Part shown: piece by piece, positions 43,493 to 52,846 of the stretch
Numbering within the stretch: position 1 is the stretch's first letter
Layout of the letters: each line of letters starts with the position of its first letter
DNA from: Clostridium sp.
GTDB taxonomy: Bacteria > Bacillota > Clostridia > Lachnospirales > Lachnospiraceae
Direction of reading: 5' to 3'
NCBI GenBank assembly: GCA_023667695.1
Contig: JAMOZY010000006.1
Coordinates: 54,853-118,852 of the forward strand
DNA: 64,000 bases
The notes under the pieces: generated by a model
Told to the model about the DNA's origin: nothing
The model's input: the letters and a program-made list of their open reading frames with translations, nothing else
The model's database searches: none
Made by a program: the position numbers and the translations under genes

Positions 43493-46400
43493 ATTAATTA
43501 TCAGTGCCTTTGGTCCCTATGCAGAGAGGATGCCGGACATTGATTTTGAACCCTTTGAAGAACGGGGACTTTTTTTAATCTCCGGTGATACAGGGGCAGG
43601 AAAGACTACCATATTCGACGGTATCTGTTTTGCTTTATATGGAGAGACCAGCGGCAGCTATCGGGATACCAGGAATCTTCGCAGCGATTATGCCAAGGCT
43701 GATACGGAAAGCTTTGTGGACTTTTATTTTACCCATCAGGGAAAAGAATATCATGTGAAACGCCAGCCAGCCTATGAGCGTCCAAAGCGGAGAGGAGAAG
43801 GGACGGTGACACAGGATGAAACCGCATGCTTTTATTGTGAGGGAGAACCGCTTATAGAAGGCGTGTCTGCTGTTAAGAAAGCAGTACAGGAGCTGCTGCA
43901 TATTGATGTAAAGCAATTCAAGCAGATTGCTATGATTGCCCAGGGGGAATTCCGGGAGCTGTTGAATGCGGCTCCCAAGGTAAGGACGGATATTCTCCGA
44001 ACCATATTTATGACGGAGGGGTATCAGAAGATAGGCTATAAGCTAAAGGACAGAAGGGATGAAGCCTACAAGGGGAAGATAGCGGTAGAACAGAGTATCC
44101 TTCAGTATTTTAACGGTGTAGCATTGTCAGAGGACAGTATTTACAGGGAGGACGTATCCAGCTTACAGGAGAAAGGTATCGGCAGTAAAGGCATATGGGA
44201 GTTGGAGGAGCTTCTGGCAATGCTGGCCCGGATTCTGGAGGAAAATAAAAAGGAACGACGGGAGAGAAACCGGGAGCTGAAGCAGGAAACGGACCAGTTG
44301 GAGGAAAAAAAGAAAGCGCTGGTCCTGGCACAGACGAATAATGAATTCATTCGTCGGCTGGAAAAGCTACAGGGGGAGCAGAAGCTGCTGGATGATAAAA
44401 AGGAAGAGATGAAAGCCCTGGAACAACGGTTGAAGGGGCAGATTACCGCAACCCGGGAAATAAAGCCGGTATATGATAGCTGGAGGAAGAAGCAGGAAGC
44501 CCTGGAAGGGACAAGGAAGATGATTGCCGATAAGGAACGGGAATTGGAGGAGGTAGCGAAACGGCGGAAAAAAGCAGAGGAGGCGTTGGAAAAAGCCCGA
44601 AGCCGGGAGGAAGAAGGGGAAGGGTTTAAGAAGCAATCCGAAAAGCTAAGGGAGGATTTTGAAAAATATGAGCAGCGGGAGACCCTGGAAGCTGCTATGC
44701 ATAAGCTGGAAGAAGAAAGCCGGGCATTGGAAGCGGAAGGCGCAGCAATCGAAAGCGCAGAACGGGCATTACAGGAAAAGCTGACCCGTCTGGAAGCCGC
44801 TACAAAAAAACGAAAGGACAAGCCGGTTGCCTTGAACGCCATACAAAATAAAGCCAATCGACTGGCGGAATTAGAAGAACGGCTGGAGAGATTAACCAGA
44901 GAAAACATACCGGATTATCAGAATCAGAAGGCAGGGATTGCCAGGGAACAGGAAGCATTTCTTGCAATCGAGAAGGTATATGGGGAAAAGGAGGCGGTCA
45001 GAGTCCGGGCAGAGAAGGTTTTGGATTGCTGCAGGGCCGGATTACTGGCAGAGAAGCTGCAGGAGGGAATGAAATGTCCGGTATGCGGTTCCCTTCATCA
45101 TCCGGAGCTGGCTGTACTACCGGAGGAGGCAGTTACAGAAGAGCAGCTGAAGCAGCTCCGACAGGAGGAGGAGAAGGCAAGGAATGAGAAGGATGGGGTG
45201 CTTCTTACATTAGAAAACAGAAAAGCAGCATGGGATACTATGGCAGCTTCCCTTCGGGTAGAGCTTCTGGATGCAGTGGAAAAGGAATTGCTTTGGGAAG
45301 AACCCCTTTCGATAGCAGCATTTCACACAGAGGAAATTAAGACGAAGGCTCATAGCATAGAAGTCTGGGGCAGCATGCCGCTGGAAGAATTATTTCCACA
45401 GGCGGAGGCTGCATTAAAGCAGACCCGGCAAAGAATAAAGGAAGCTGCAAAGGAAGCACAGAAGCTGCAAAAGGAGTGTACGCTTCTTAAGGAAGAGGAA
45501 GAGGCACTCGCCCATGCCCGCAGTATAGAGTCAGAAACGCTTGCTGCAAGAAGGCAGGACTATTCCGGAAGAAAAGAGAAAAATCAAAAGGAAGGCATTG
45601 AAACCCAGGCATTACTGGCAGGACTTGCCAAGCTGGAATATAGCAGTCTGGAAGCTGCACAGAAGGCGCAGAAACAACTGGAACAGGAAGCAAAGAACAT
45701 ATTAGACCGGATTGTTCAGGCAAAAGCAGAGCAGGAGGCGGCGGAACAGGAGCAAATGACCCTGAAGGCTTTGCTGGCAGACCGGAAAGCAGCTTATGAA
45801 GAAGAAGAGAAGGAAGGAAAAAAACAGAAAGCAGCTTATGAAAGTATACGGAAACAGAAGGGCTTTGCGTCCGAGGAGGATTTTTTCAACCATGCAGTAA
45901 CAGAAGAAATCATCCAGGAACAGGAGAAGGAAAAAAAGGAGTATGAAACCAGGACCGCCATTCATGCAGAACAGCTTCGTCAGGCAAAAGCAGATGCAAA
46001 GGGTAAGACATTCGTAGATGAAGAGCAGTTGACGCAGGAGGCGGCAGACCTGGAAGACCGGGTAAAGGCACTTCAAATACAAAAAAATAAAGCAGACCAG
46101 CGGTATGAAAAAAATCGGGAAATAGAGAAACAGCTTTTAGAGAAAAAGAAGCCGCTTTTTGAACTTCGGGAAGCATATCAGCTTTGTAGTCATCTGCATG
46201 ACCTGGTATCCGGGCAGTTGAGCGGAAAAGCGAAGATTACCCTGGAACAGTATATACAGGCAGCCGGCTTTGACAGTATTATTGAGGCGGCAAATCGGAG
46301 ACTGCTTCCGATGAGTGATAATCAGTTTGAACTCTTCCGGCAGGAGGATGTTTTGGATAAGAAAAGTAACACCATTTTGAATCTGGAGATACTGGACCAT

Positions 46401-46727
46401 TTCACCGGACGAAGACGGCCGGTAGGAAGCCTGTCCGGCGGGGAGAGCTTTCAGGCATCCTTAAGTCTTGCCCTGGGGCTTTCGGATACGGTATCCTCTC
46501 ATTTGGGCGGTATTCAGATGGATGCCTTATTTATTGATGAGGGCTTTGGAACCTTAGACCGGAGGTCGATGGAAAGTGCAATGGATATTTTGATTCAGCT
46601 TTCAGCTTCCAATAAACTGGTAGGAATTATCAGCCATCGGGAGGAATTAAAGGAAAATATTCCACAGCAGATTATAATTGAGAAAACCCGGACCGGCAGT
46701 CATATTACGATTGATAACGGGTGGTAA
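43479..46727 (+). CDS. sbcC: Exonuclease subunit SbcC (Rad50-like ATPase)
   Basis: SMC-like ATPase of 1082 residues that partners SbcD. Walker A is GDTGAGKTT at 36-44. Two long coiled coils (about 190-510 and 555-900, rich in Glu, Lys, Gln and Ala) flank the zinc hook CPVC (Cys533 and Cys536) at the midpoint. The C-terminal lobe has the ABC signature SLSGGESFQASL and Walker B MDALFIDEGFGTLD. All functional elements are intact. The 255-codon antisense frame within the coiled coil is a composition artefact. Confidence 0.95.
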   Translation: MKPVKLIISAFGPYAERMPDIDFEPFEERGLFLISGDTGAGKTTIFDGICFALYGETSGSYRDTRNLRSDYAKADTESFVDFYFTHQGKEYHVKRQPAYERPKRRGEGTVTQDETACFYCEGEPLIEGVSAVKKAVQELLHIDVKQFKQIAMIAQGEFRELLNAAPKVRTDILRTIFMTEGYQKIGYKLKDRRDEAYKGKIAVEQSILQYFNGVALSEDSIYREDVSSLQEKGIGSKGIWELEELLAMLARILEENKKERRERNRELKQETDQLEEKKKALVLAQTNNEFIRRLEKLQGEQKLLDDKKEEMKALEQRLKGQITATREIKPVYDSWRKKQEALEGTRKMIADKERELEEVAKRRKKAEEALEKARSREEEGEGFKKQSEKLREDFEKYEQRETLEAAMHKLEEESRALEAEGAAIESAERALQEKLTRLEAATKKRKDKPVALNAIQNKANRLAELEERLERLTRENIPDYQNQKAGIAREQEAFLAIEKVYGEKEAVRVRAEKVLDCCRAGLLAEKLQEGMKCPVCGSLHHPELAVLPEEAVTEEQLKQLRQEEEKARNEKDGVLLTLENRKAAWDTMAASLRVELLDAVEKELLWEEPLSIAAFHTEEIKTKAHSIEVWGSMPLEELFPQAEAALKQTRQRIKEAAKEAQKLQKECTLLKEEEEALAHARSIESETLAARRQDYSGRKEKNQKEGIETQALLAGLAKLEYSSLEAAQKAQKQLEQEAKNILDRIVQAKAEQEAAEQEQMTLKALLADRKAAYEEEEKEGKKQKAAYESIRKQKGFASEEDFFNHAVTEEIIQEQEKEKKEYETRTAIHAEQLRQAKADAKGKTFVDEEQLTQEAADLEDRVKALQIQKNKADQRYEKNREIEKQLLEKKKPLFELREAYQLCSHLHDLVSGQLSGKAKITLEQYIQAAGFDSIIEAANRRLLPMSDNQFELFRQEDVLDKKSNTILNLEILDHFTGRRRPVGSLSGGESFQASLSLALGLSDTVSSHLGGIQMDALFIDEGFGTLDRRSMESAMDILIQLSASNKLVGIISHREELKENIPQQIIIEKTRTGSHITIDNGW

Positions 46728-46741
46728 AGGAAGGATGGGAC

Positions 46742-47698
46742 ATGGATAGTTTTCTATATAGTTTGAATGCGACGGTTCCGGTCTTTGCCGTTATGGCAGC
46801 CGGATATCTGTTTCGGCGCATGGGCTTATTGAATGAAGCCTTTGTTACCGTAGCAAATAAGCTGGTATTTCAGGTATGTTTACCCTGTATGCTGTTTCTG
46901 GATTTGTGTTCTGTGGATATTCTGCATCATTTTGATGGAGGTTATATTGGATTTTGTGCGGCGGCTACCCTTGGCAGTATTCTGCTTATATGGATTCTGG
47001 CAAAGCTGTGCATAAAGGATAAAACACAGGTGGGGGCTTTCGTACAGGCATCCTACCGGAGCAGCGCCGCAATTCTTGGGATTGCATTGATACAGAATAT
47101 TTACGGGGATTCTGGTATGGGGCCTTTGATGATTATTGGCGCAGTTCCGTTATACAATATTTTTGCAGTGACCATACTGACGGTAGAAAGCAATGATCCG
47201 GCCATACGCCAGAACCAGAACCGGATTCGGACGACCTGTCTTAATATACTGAAGAATCCCATTATCATTGGTATCGTGCTTGGCATGCTGTTTTCCCTGC
47301 TTCCATGGAAGCTGCCACAGATGCTGGAAAAGAGTATACAGAGCATAAGCAGTCTGGCATCGCCCCTTGCCCTGCTTGCTATTGGAGCGGGCTTTGAAGG
47401 AAAGCAGGCATTGGGAAAGCTGAAACCATCTCTGGCGGCAGCATTTATAAAGCTGGTTGGCTTAATGGCAGTAGTGCTTCCCATTGCAGTCTGGCTTGGA
47501 TTTCGGAATCAGAAGCTGCTGGCGCTGATTATCATGCTGGGTTCTCCAACTACGCCTACCGCATATATTATGGCAAAAAACATGCATGGGGATGAAGTAT
47601 TGTCTGCCAGTGTCATTGTAATTACTACCGTATTGTCGGCGGTGACCCTGACCTTTTGGATTTTCCTGATGCGGCATCTGGGATACCTTGCAGGATAA
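46742..47698 (+). CDS. AEC family transporter (auxin efflux carrier-like)
   Basis: A 318-residue membrane protein with about ten hydrophobic segments in two five-helix halves, belonging to the AEC/BART family of carriers that export or import organic anions such as malate. It shows VFAVMAAGYLFRRMGLLN at the N-terminus and GSPTTPTAYIMAKNMHGD near the C-terminus, both typical. The substrate is unknown. The ATG at 46742 has AAGGAAGGA 6 nt upstream. It begins 14 bp after the sbcC stop, so it probably shares the sbcDC transcript. Confidence 0.85.
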   Translation: MDSFLYSLNATVPVFAVMAAGYLFRRMGLLNEAFVTVANKLVFQVCLPCMLFLDLCSVDILHHFDGGYIGFCAAATLGSILLIWILAKLCIKDKTQVGAFVQASYRSSAAILGIALIQNIYGDSGMGPLMIIGAVPLYNIFAVTILTVESNDPAIRQNQNRIRTTCLNILKNPIIIGIVLGMLFSLLPWKLPQMLEKSIQSISSLASPLALLAIGAGFEGKQALGKLKPSLAAAFIKLVGLMAVVLPIAVWLGFRNQKLLALIIMLGSPTTPTAYIMAKNMHGDEVLSASVIVITTVLSAVTLTFWIFLMRHLGYLAG

Positions 47699-47776
47699 AG
47701 GCTCGTTCAGCATTGGCAATTCTCCATGGCTGCAGGGTTACACAGAATGTATAATGAAAAGAATGAGGAGGGTATC

Positions 47777-48967
47777 ATGATACAACGAGTGATTTGGATT
47801 GTTTTAGACAGTGTGGGTATGGGAGCGTTACCGGATGCGGAAGCCTTTGGAGATGCCGGCGCCAATACCATTGCTCATACAGTACAGGCCTGCGGAGGAC
47901 TGGAATTACCCCGACTGCGTAGTCTGGGGTATGGAAATATTGACGGAATGGAGGGAATCGAGCCGGTTGCTTCTCCCATTGGTGTCTATGGACGGCTACA
48001 GGAGCGTTCCAGGGGGAAGGATACCACCATTGGCCACTGGGAAATGATTGGCATTCATACGAAAGAACCATTTCCAACCTATCCCCAGGGCTTCCCGGAT
48101 GAGATAATGAAGGAATTCCTGGAATTGACTGGCTGTAAAGGATATCTGGGAAACTGTGTGGCATCCGGTACACAGATTATTCAGGAGCTGGGAGAAGAGC
48201 ATGAAAAAACAGGTTTTCCGATTATCTATACCTCTGCCGACAGTGTGTTTCAGATTGCCGCCTGTGAGACAGTCCTACCACCAGAGGAATTATATGAAAT
48301 CTGCCGGAAGGCGAGGAAGCTGTTAACCGGTCAGCATAATGTGGCAAGAGTGATTGCAAGACCATTTATCCGAGAGGGGAACGGGTATGCCCGGACTGCC
48401 AACCGGCGGGATTTTTCCAGAAAGCCATCGGAAGAAAACCTGTTATCTTATATGAAAGCAGCAGGAATGCATGTAGCTGCAGTCGGGAAAATCGAGGATA
48501 TCTTTGATGGAGTAGGGATTACGGAATCCATTCATACCAAGGATAATATGGACGGCATGGCTCAGACCTTACATTATATGGACCGCATTTCCTCCGGTCT
48601 GATTTTTACCAATCTGGTAGAGTTTGATTCGAAATGGGGACATCGAAGAGATGCCCTTGGATACGGAAAAGGTTTGGAAGCATTCGATAAAAGGCTGGGC
48701 GAGATATTCGAAGCCATGAAGGAAAAGGACCTGCTGGTGATTACCGCAGACCATGGCTGTGACCCTACCTACCAGGGAACGGATCACACCAGAGAGTACG
48801 TGCCGGTTCTCTGGTATAGTAAGGCAAAGGAATTCCGAAGCGGAGAAAATCTGCATACCGGAGATACCTTTGGAGATATCGGGCAGACCATTGCAGACCT
48901 GTTGGATGTCCGGACTTTGCCAATCGGCAGAAGCAGAAGGGAGGAATTATTCCATGAACATGTATGA
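47777..48967 (+). CDS. deoB: Phosphopentomutase
   Basis: Alkaline-phosphatase-fold enzyme of 396 residues that interconverts (deoxy)ribose 1- and 5-phosphate in nucleoside salvage. Motifs are DSVGMGALPDAEAFGDAGANT at the start (metal-binding Asp), KDTTIGHWEM (the threonine nucleophile at 83 or 84), and TADHGCDPTYQGTDHTRE for the second metal site. The ATG at 47777 has GAGGAGG 4 nt upstream. A TATAAT at 47750-47755 is a possible -10 but without a good -35. It overlaps the next gene by 14 bp, pairing the mutase with a nucleoside phosphorylase. Confidence 0.95.
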   Translation: MIQRVIWIVLDSVGMGALPDAEAFGDAGANTIAHTVQACGGLELPRLRSLGYGNIDGMEGIEPVASPIGVYGRLQERSRGKDTTIGHWEMIGIHTKEPFPTYPQGFPDEIMKEFLELTGCKGYLGNCVASGTQIIQELGEEHEKTGFPIIYTSADSVFQIAACETVLPPEELYEICRKARKLLTGQHNVARVIARPFIREGNGYARTANRRDFSRKPSEENLLSYMKAAGMHVAAVGKIEDIFDGVGITESIHTKDNMDGMAQTLHYMDRISSGLIFTNLVEFDSKWGHRRDALGYGKGLEAFDKRLGEIFEAMKEKDLLVITADHGCDPTYQGTDHTREYVPVLWYSKAKEFRSGENLHTGDTFGDIGQTIADLLDVRTLPIGRSRREELFHEHV

Positions 48968-50261
48968 TTTGATTCTGAAAAAGCGAAATGGCAGCCCACT
49001 GACCAAAGAGGAAATCTCGGATATCGTCCGGGAATACACGGAAGGAACCATTCCGGACTATCAGATGTCCGCATTTTTAATGGCTGTTTATTTTCAGGGG
49101 ATGGACCCAAGAGAAACCGTTGACCTGACCCTGGCTATGGCAGACAGTGGAGAACGGCTGGACTTATCAGACATCCAGGGGATCAAGGTAGATAAGCACA
49201 GTACCGGAGGGGTAGGGGATAAGACCTCCCTGATTATTGGTCCCATGCTGGCAGCCCTGGGGATTCCGGTGGCAAAAATGAGCGGCAGAGGTCTTGGACA
49301 CACCGGCGGCACCATTGACAAGCTGGAAAGCATCGAAGGCTTTCGGACGGATTTATCAAAGGAGGAGTTTATCCGGAATGTTAACCGGATTAAGCTTGCA
49401 ATTGCAGGGCAGACTGCCAATCTGGCTCCGGCGGATAAGAAAATCTATGCTCTGCGGAATGCTACGGGAACAGTAGACAATTATTCACTGATTGCGGCCA
49501 GTATCATGAGCAAGAAGCTGGCATCTGGCGCAGATGTGATTGTACTGGATATTAAGACCGGCTCCGGTGCATTCATGCAGACGGAGGAAGCGGCAGAACA
49601 ATTGGCAAGAACCATGGTTTCCATTGGAAATCTGGCGGGGAAAAAGACCTATGGAATTATTACGGATATGAATGAACCATTAGGAGAAATGGTAGGGAAT
49701 TCCTTAGAGGTACAGGAAGCAATTGAAGTATTGAAGGGGAAGGGAGAAGCCCGTCTGCGGGAGGTTTCCATGACCCTTGCTTCCTATATGGTGGTAGGTG
49801 CCGGAATGGCTTCCGATGTCAAAGAAGCAGAGCGGATGCTGGAAAAGACCATAGAAGAAGGAACCGCTTTTGAAAAAATGGTAGAATTCGTGGAAGCCCA
49901 GGGCGGAAATCCCCAGTGGATTCGCCACCCGGAGCTGTTCCCAAAGGCAAAATCCGAGCTTCCGGTATATCCAAAGGAAAACGGATATCTGTCCGCCTGC
50001 AAAAACAGTGAAGTGGGAATGGCCTGCTTTGTCCTTGGAGGAGGCAGAGCCACAAAGGAAAGTGCGATTGATCCAACCGTAGGAATCCGTCTGGTGAAGC
50101 ATCTGGGAGATGCCGTCTGTACCGAAGAGCCATTTGCATATCTGTATGGAAATGAGGAGGCAAGGCTGCAGGAGGCAGAGGAACGCTTACGACAGGCTTA
50201 TACCATTTCTTCTACACCGGTAAAGGTACAGCCTATCATAAAAAAGATGATTCTGGAATAG
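48954..50261 (+). CDS. pdp: Pyrimidine-nucleoside (thymidine) phosphorylase
   Basis: Phosphorolysis of uridine, thymidine and deoxyuridine to base plus (deoxy)ribose 1-phosphate, feeding DeoB. The 435-residue length and the phosphate site KHSTGGVGDKTSLIIGPML, followed by SGRGLGHTGGTIDKLES, are those of the Pdp/DeoA family. Firmicute enzymes of this type usually accept both uridine and thymidine, hence pdp rather than deoA, which remains possible. The start at 48954 lies inside deoB with AAGGGAGG 9 nt upstream; an alternative ATG is two codons later. A terminator follows. Confidence 0.93.
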   Translation: MNMYDLILKKRNGSPLTKEEISDIVREYTEGTIPDYQMSAFLMAVYFQGMDPRETVDLTLAMADSGERLDLSDIQGIKVDKHSTGGVGDKTSLIIGPMLAALGIPVAKMSGRGLGHTGGTIDKLESIEGFRTDLSKEEFIRNVNRIKLAIAGQTANLAPADKKIYALRNATGTVDNYSLIAASIMSKKLASGADVIVLDIKTGSGAFMQTEEAAEQLARTMVSIGNLAGKKTYGIITDMNEPLGEMVGNSLEVQEAIEVLKGKGEARLREVSMTLASYMVVGAGMASDVKEAERMLEKTIEEGTAFEKMVEFVEAQGGNPQWIRHPELFPKAKSELPVYPKENGYLSACKNSEVGMACFVLGGGRATKESAIDPTVGIRLVKHLGDAVCTEEPFAYLYGNEEARLQEAEERLRQAYTISSTPVKVQPIIKKMILE

Positions 50262-50262
50262 T

Positions 50263-50287
50263 CCGGACATGGAAAAATCCGGTTTTT
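50263..50287 (+). terminator. Terminator after pdp
   Basis: CCGGA (50263-50267) pairs with TCCGG (50278-50282), 10-nt loop, followed by TTTTT. Confidence 0.65.
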
Positions 50288-50345
50288 CGTTCTGTTTTTC
50301 CAACTTGCAGAATATAGTAGCAGTAACAATTCTTTGGAGTGGTAT

Positions 50346-51728
50346 ATGAACGGGAAATTTTGGAAAGGCTTTATGGGTATTCTGACCGCTCTTCTCGTAG
50401 TGGTTCAGGGTATATGTCTGCCGGTAACGGAGGTTCGCGGAGAGGATTTGACCCTGGAATCCCCTTCCGTCATTCTGATGGAACCTTCCACAGGACAGAT
50501 ATTATATGAAAAGAATGCGGACGAACAGAGGCACCCTGCCAGTGTAACCAAGGTAATGACCTTACTTCTGGCATTTGAGCAGATTGGTGCCGGAAAAATG
50601 ACCATGACGGATGTGGTGACGGTAAGCGCCCATGCAGCTTCCATGGGAGGCTCTCAGTGCTTTTTTGAAGCAGGGGAGACACAAACAGTCGAGGATATGA
50701 TAAAATGTATCATTATTGCCAGTGGAAATGATGCGGCTGTGGCTATGGGAGAGCATATTGCAGGCAGTGAAGAGGCATTTGTTGCCATGATGAATGAAAA
50801 GGCGGCAGCTCTTGGAATGGCAAATACGCATTTTGCCAATGCCTGTGGGCTGGATGCAGAGGGGCATCTGACAACAGCAAGGGATATTGCACTGATGAGC
50901 CGGGAGCTGACGACAAAGTATCCGGAGATTTTCCAGTATTCGACGATATGGATGGATACGATTACCCATGTGACCGCCAGAGGGGCTTCGGAATTTGGAT
51001 TATCCAATACCAATAAGCTGCTGAAAACCTATCCCTACTGTACCGGACTGAAAACCGGCTATACCAGCGGCGCCGGCTTTTCCATATCTGCAACGGCATC
51101 CAAGGATGGAATTAATCTGATTGCGGTAGTCATGGGAGCTTCTACCAAAGAAATCCGAAACAGTGAGGTATGTAAGCTGTTTGATTATGGTTTTGCCAAC
51201 TGTCGGATGTATCAGGACGAGGAAGTGCTGGGAAATGATGTTACAGTGCCGGTCAGACAGGGAAGGGCAGAAGCGGTTGCCTGTACGCCGGAGCAGAATC
51301 AATTCTTTTATATGCTGACCAGGGACCAGACACCGGAGCAGATGAATAAGGAAATCAACTATTCGGAACTGACTGCGCCGGTTCAGAAGGATACGGTAAT
51401 CGGAGAAGTGGTTTATTATTATGATGGACAGCGGGTTGGAGCAGTTCCTCTGCTGGCGGCAGAGGATGTGGAAGCTATCACCTACAGCTTTTGTTTTCAG
51501 AAGCTGCTGTATCATTTATTCCTGGTAAAGCCGTCGGAAGGCTCGGAAGTGGAGCTGGAAGAAGCTGTCGAAGCAGAACCGGAAGCATCCGATGGGGAAG
51601 AAGCAGAGGAATCGATGTGGAGTGAGGAGAACCGGACCGAGGAAGCCACGGAGGAAATGCTGACACCGGAGGAACCAGGAACGGAACCGACGGAAGCAGA
51701 AGCAACCGATACGGTACAAGGGAATTAA
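50346..51728 (+). CDS. D-alanyl-D-alanine carboxypeptidase (S11, DacF-like)
   Basis: Low-molecular-weight penicillin-binding protein of 460 residues that trims the terminal D-Ala of peptidoglycan stem peptides. A signal sequence spans about residues 8-31. The active-site motifs are complete: SVTK at 66-69, SGN at 126-128 and KTG at 236-238. A beta-rich PBP5-C-like domain follows (about 300-385), then a hydrophobic stretch and a long Glu-rich tail of about 65 residues. The ATG at 50346 has GGAG 7 nt upstream. It is a paralogue of the gene at 56246. Confidence 0.92.
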   Translation: MNGKFWKGFMGILTALLVVVQGICLPVTEVRGEDLTLESPSVILMEPSTGQILYEKNADEQRHPASVTKVMTLLLAFEQIGAGKMTMTDVVTVSAHAASMGGSQCFFEAGETQTVEDMIKCIIIASGNDAAVAMGEHIAGSEEAFVAMMNEKAAALGMANTHFANACGLDAEGHLTTARDIALMSRELTTKYPEIFQYSTIWMDTITHVTARGASEFGLSNTNKLLKTYPYCTGLKTGYTSGAGFSISATASKDGINLIAVVMGASTKEIRNSEVCKLFDYGFANCRMYQDEEVLGNDVTVPVRQGRAEAVACTPEQNQFFYMLTRDQTPEQMNKEINYSELTAPVQKDTVIGEVVYYYDGQRVGAVPLLAAEDVEAITYSFCFQKLLYHLFLVKPSEGSEVELEEAVEAEPEASDGEEAEESMWSEENRTEEATEEMLTPEEPGTEPTEAEATDTVQGN

Positions 51729-51805
51729 GAAGAAGTGCCGGAGATATGCAGGAGGTCCCTGGCAGAGGACATGGACGAAAGGATAGCAGGAAGGTAATAA
51801 AAGAA

Positions 51806-52726
51806 ATGGAAATAGTATGGATTATAATAGGAATCCTGGTGATTTGCTTTCTGGGAATCTGTATTATCAGCATAATTGAAAATCGAAAAGTCGTGGTAAC
51901 TGAATACCAGATTACAGCTTTGAATATACCAGAGGGCTTTCGGAATTGCCGGCTTCTTGTGTTGGCGGATTTACATAATGCCTGCTTTGGAAAAAATAAC
52001 GAAGGATTGCTGCAAATGATTCGGGAGCAGCAGCCGGATTATATTCTGATTGCCGGAGATATGATTGTTGGCAAGCCGGGACAGTCTACGGATGTTCCGG
52101 CCAGCCTCATTGAAGAATTGGCCCGGGACTATCCGGTTTATTATGCCAAGGGGAACCATGAGCTGCGGGTCGGGCTTTATCCGGATACCTATGGAACCCT
52201 GTGGGCGGACTATCAAAAGCGTCTGGCGGGGAAGGTGACCTGGCTGGTAAATGAGCGGACCGCCCTTACCAGAGGCAGTGATACAATCTGGCTGTATGGA
52301 CTGGATATTGATTCCTGGTATTATAGAAGATTCCGGCATCGTCCCATGGAGGAGGCGTACCTGACCAAGCTGTTAGGAGAGCCGGAGCCGGAAGCATATC
52401 GGATTCTTCTTGCACATAATCCGGATTATTTTCCGGCATATGCCCAATGGGGAGCCAATCTTGTATTGTCCGGACATTTGCATGGGGGATTGATACGGCT
52501 GCCATGGCTGGGCGGTATGCTTTCGCCGATGTTTCATTTTTTTCCCCGTTATGACAGAGGTCGTTATGAAGAGAAAAATAGTGTCATGCTGTTAAGCGGA
52601 GGCTTGGGAAGTCATACCTTTAAGTTCCGGGTCAATAATCTGCCGGAGCTTCTTGTGATTACTCTGTCTCCCGGGCAGGATGGGACTTCATCTGCATCTG
52701 AGAGGGATTCGGACAAGCGTTTTTGA
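51806..52726 (+). CDS. Membrane-anchored metallophosphoesterase (YkuE/YaeI-like)
   Basis: A 306-residue calcineurin-type phosphoesterase tethered by an N-terminal membrane helix (about residues 3-23). Motifs in order are LADLHNACFG, AGDMIVG, KGNHELR, AHNPDYF and SGHLHGG, covering all metal ligands. Relatives act on lipid or nucleotide phosphates near the membrane; the substrate is unknown. The start is uncertain: the ATG at 51806 leads directly into the membrane segment and has AGGAAGG 11 nt upstream, while an in-frame ATG at 51746 would add 20 residues with a poorly spaced site. Confidence 0.82.
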   Translation: MEIVWIIIGILVICFLGICIISIIENRKVVVTEYQITALNIPEGFRNCRLLVLADLHNACFGKNNEGLLQMIREQQPDYILIAGDMIVGKPGQSTDVPASLIEELARDYPVYYAKGNHELRVGLYPDTYGTLWADYQKRLAGKVTWLVNERTALTRGSDTIWLYGLDIDSWYYRRFRHRPMEEAYLTKLLGEPEPEAYRILLAHNPDYFPAYAQWGANLVLSGHLHGGLIRLPWLGGMLSPMFHFFPRYDRGRYEEKNSVMLLSGGLGSHTFKFRVNNLPELLVITLSPGQDGTSSASERDSDKRF

Positions 52727-52763
52727 ACGGTTATGCTGTCGAAGGATGCCGTTAGAAAAAGAG

Positions 52764-52831
52764 TTGTTATTTATATCAGGTTTCATTATAATAGAACATG
52801 GTCTGAAACAGGATGGCGGTATATCATCCTG
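52764..52831 (+). promoter_or_regulatory. Promoter and leader hairpin of the L,D-transpeptidase gene
   Basis: TTGTTA (52764-52769), a 17-bp spacer and TATAAT (52787-52792). A hairpin with 7-bp arms (CAGGATG 52809-52815, CATCCTG 52825-52831) ends 15 bp before the ATG and occupies the position where a ribosome binding site would be expected. Confidence 0.55.
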
Positions 52832-52846
52832 CTTTGACATTATAAT

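Noticed and set aside
44141..44908. 255-codon antisense frame in sbcC
   Set aside because: Its Ser/Phe/Arg-rich product is the reverse complement of a Glu/Lys/Ala coiled coil; no ribosome binding site.
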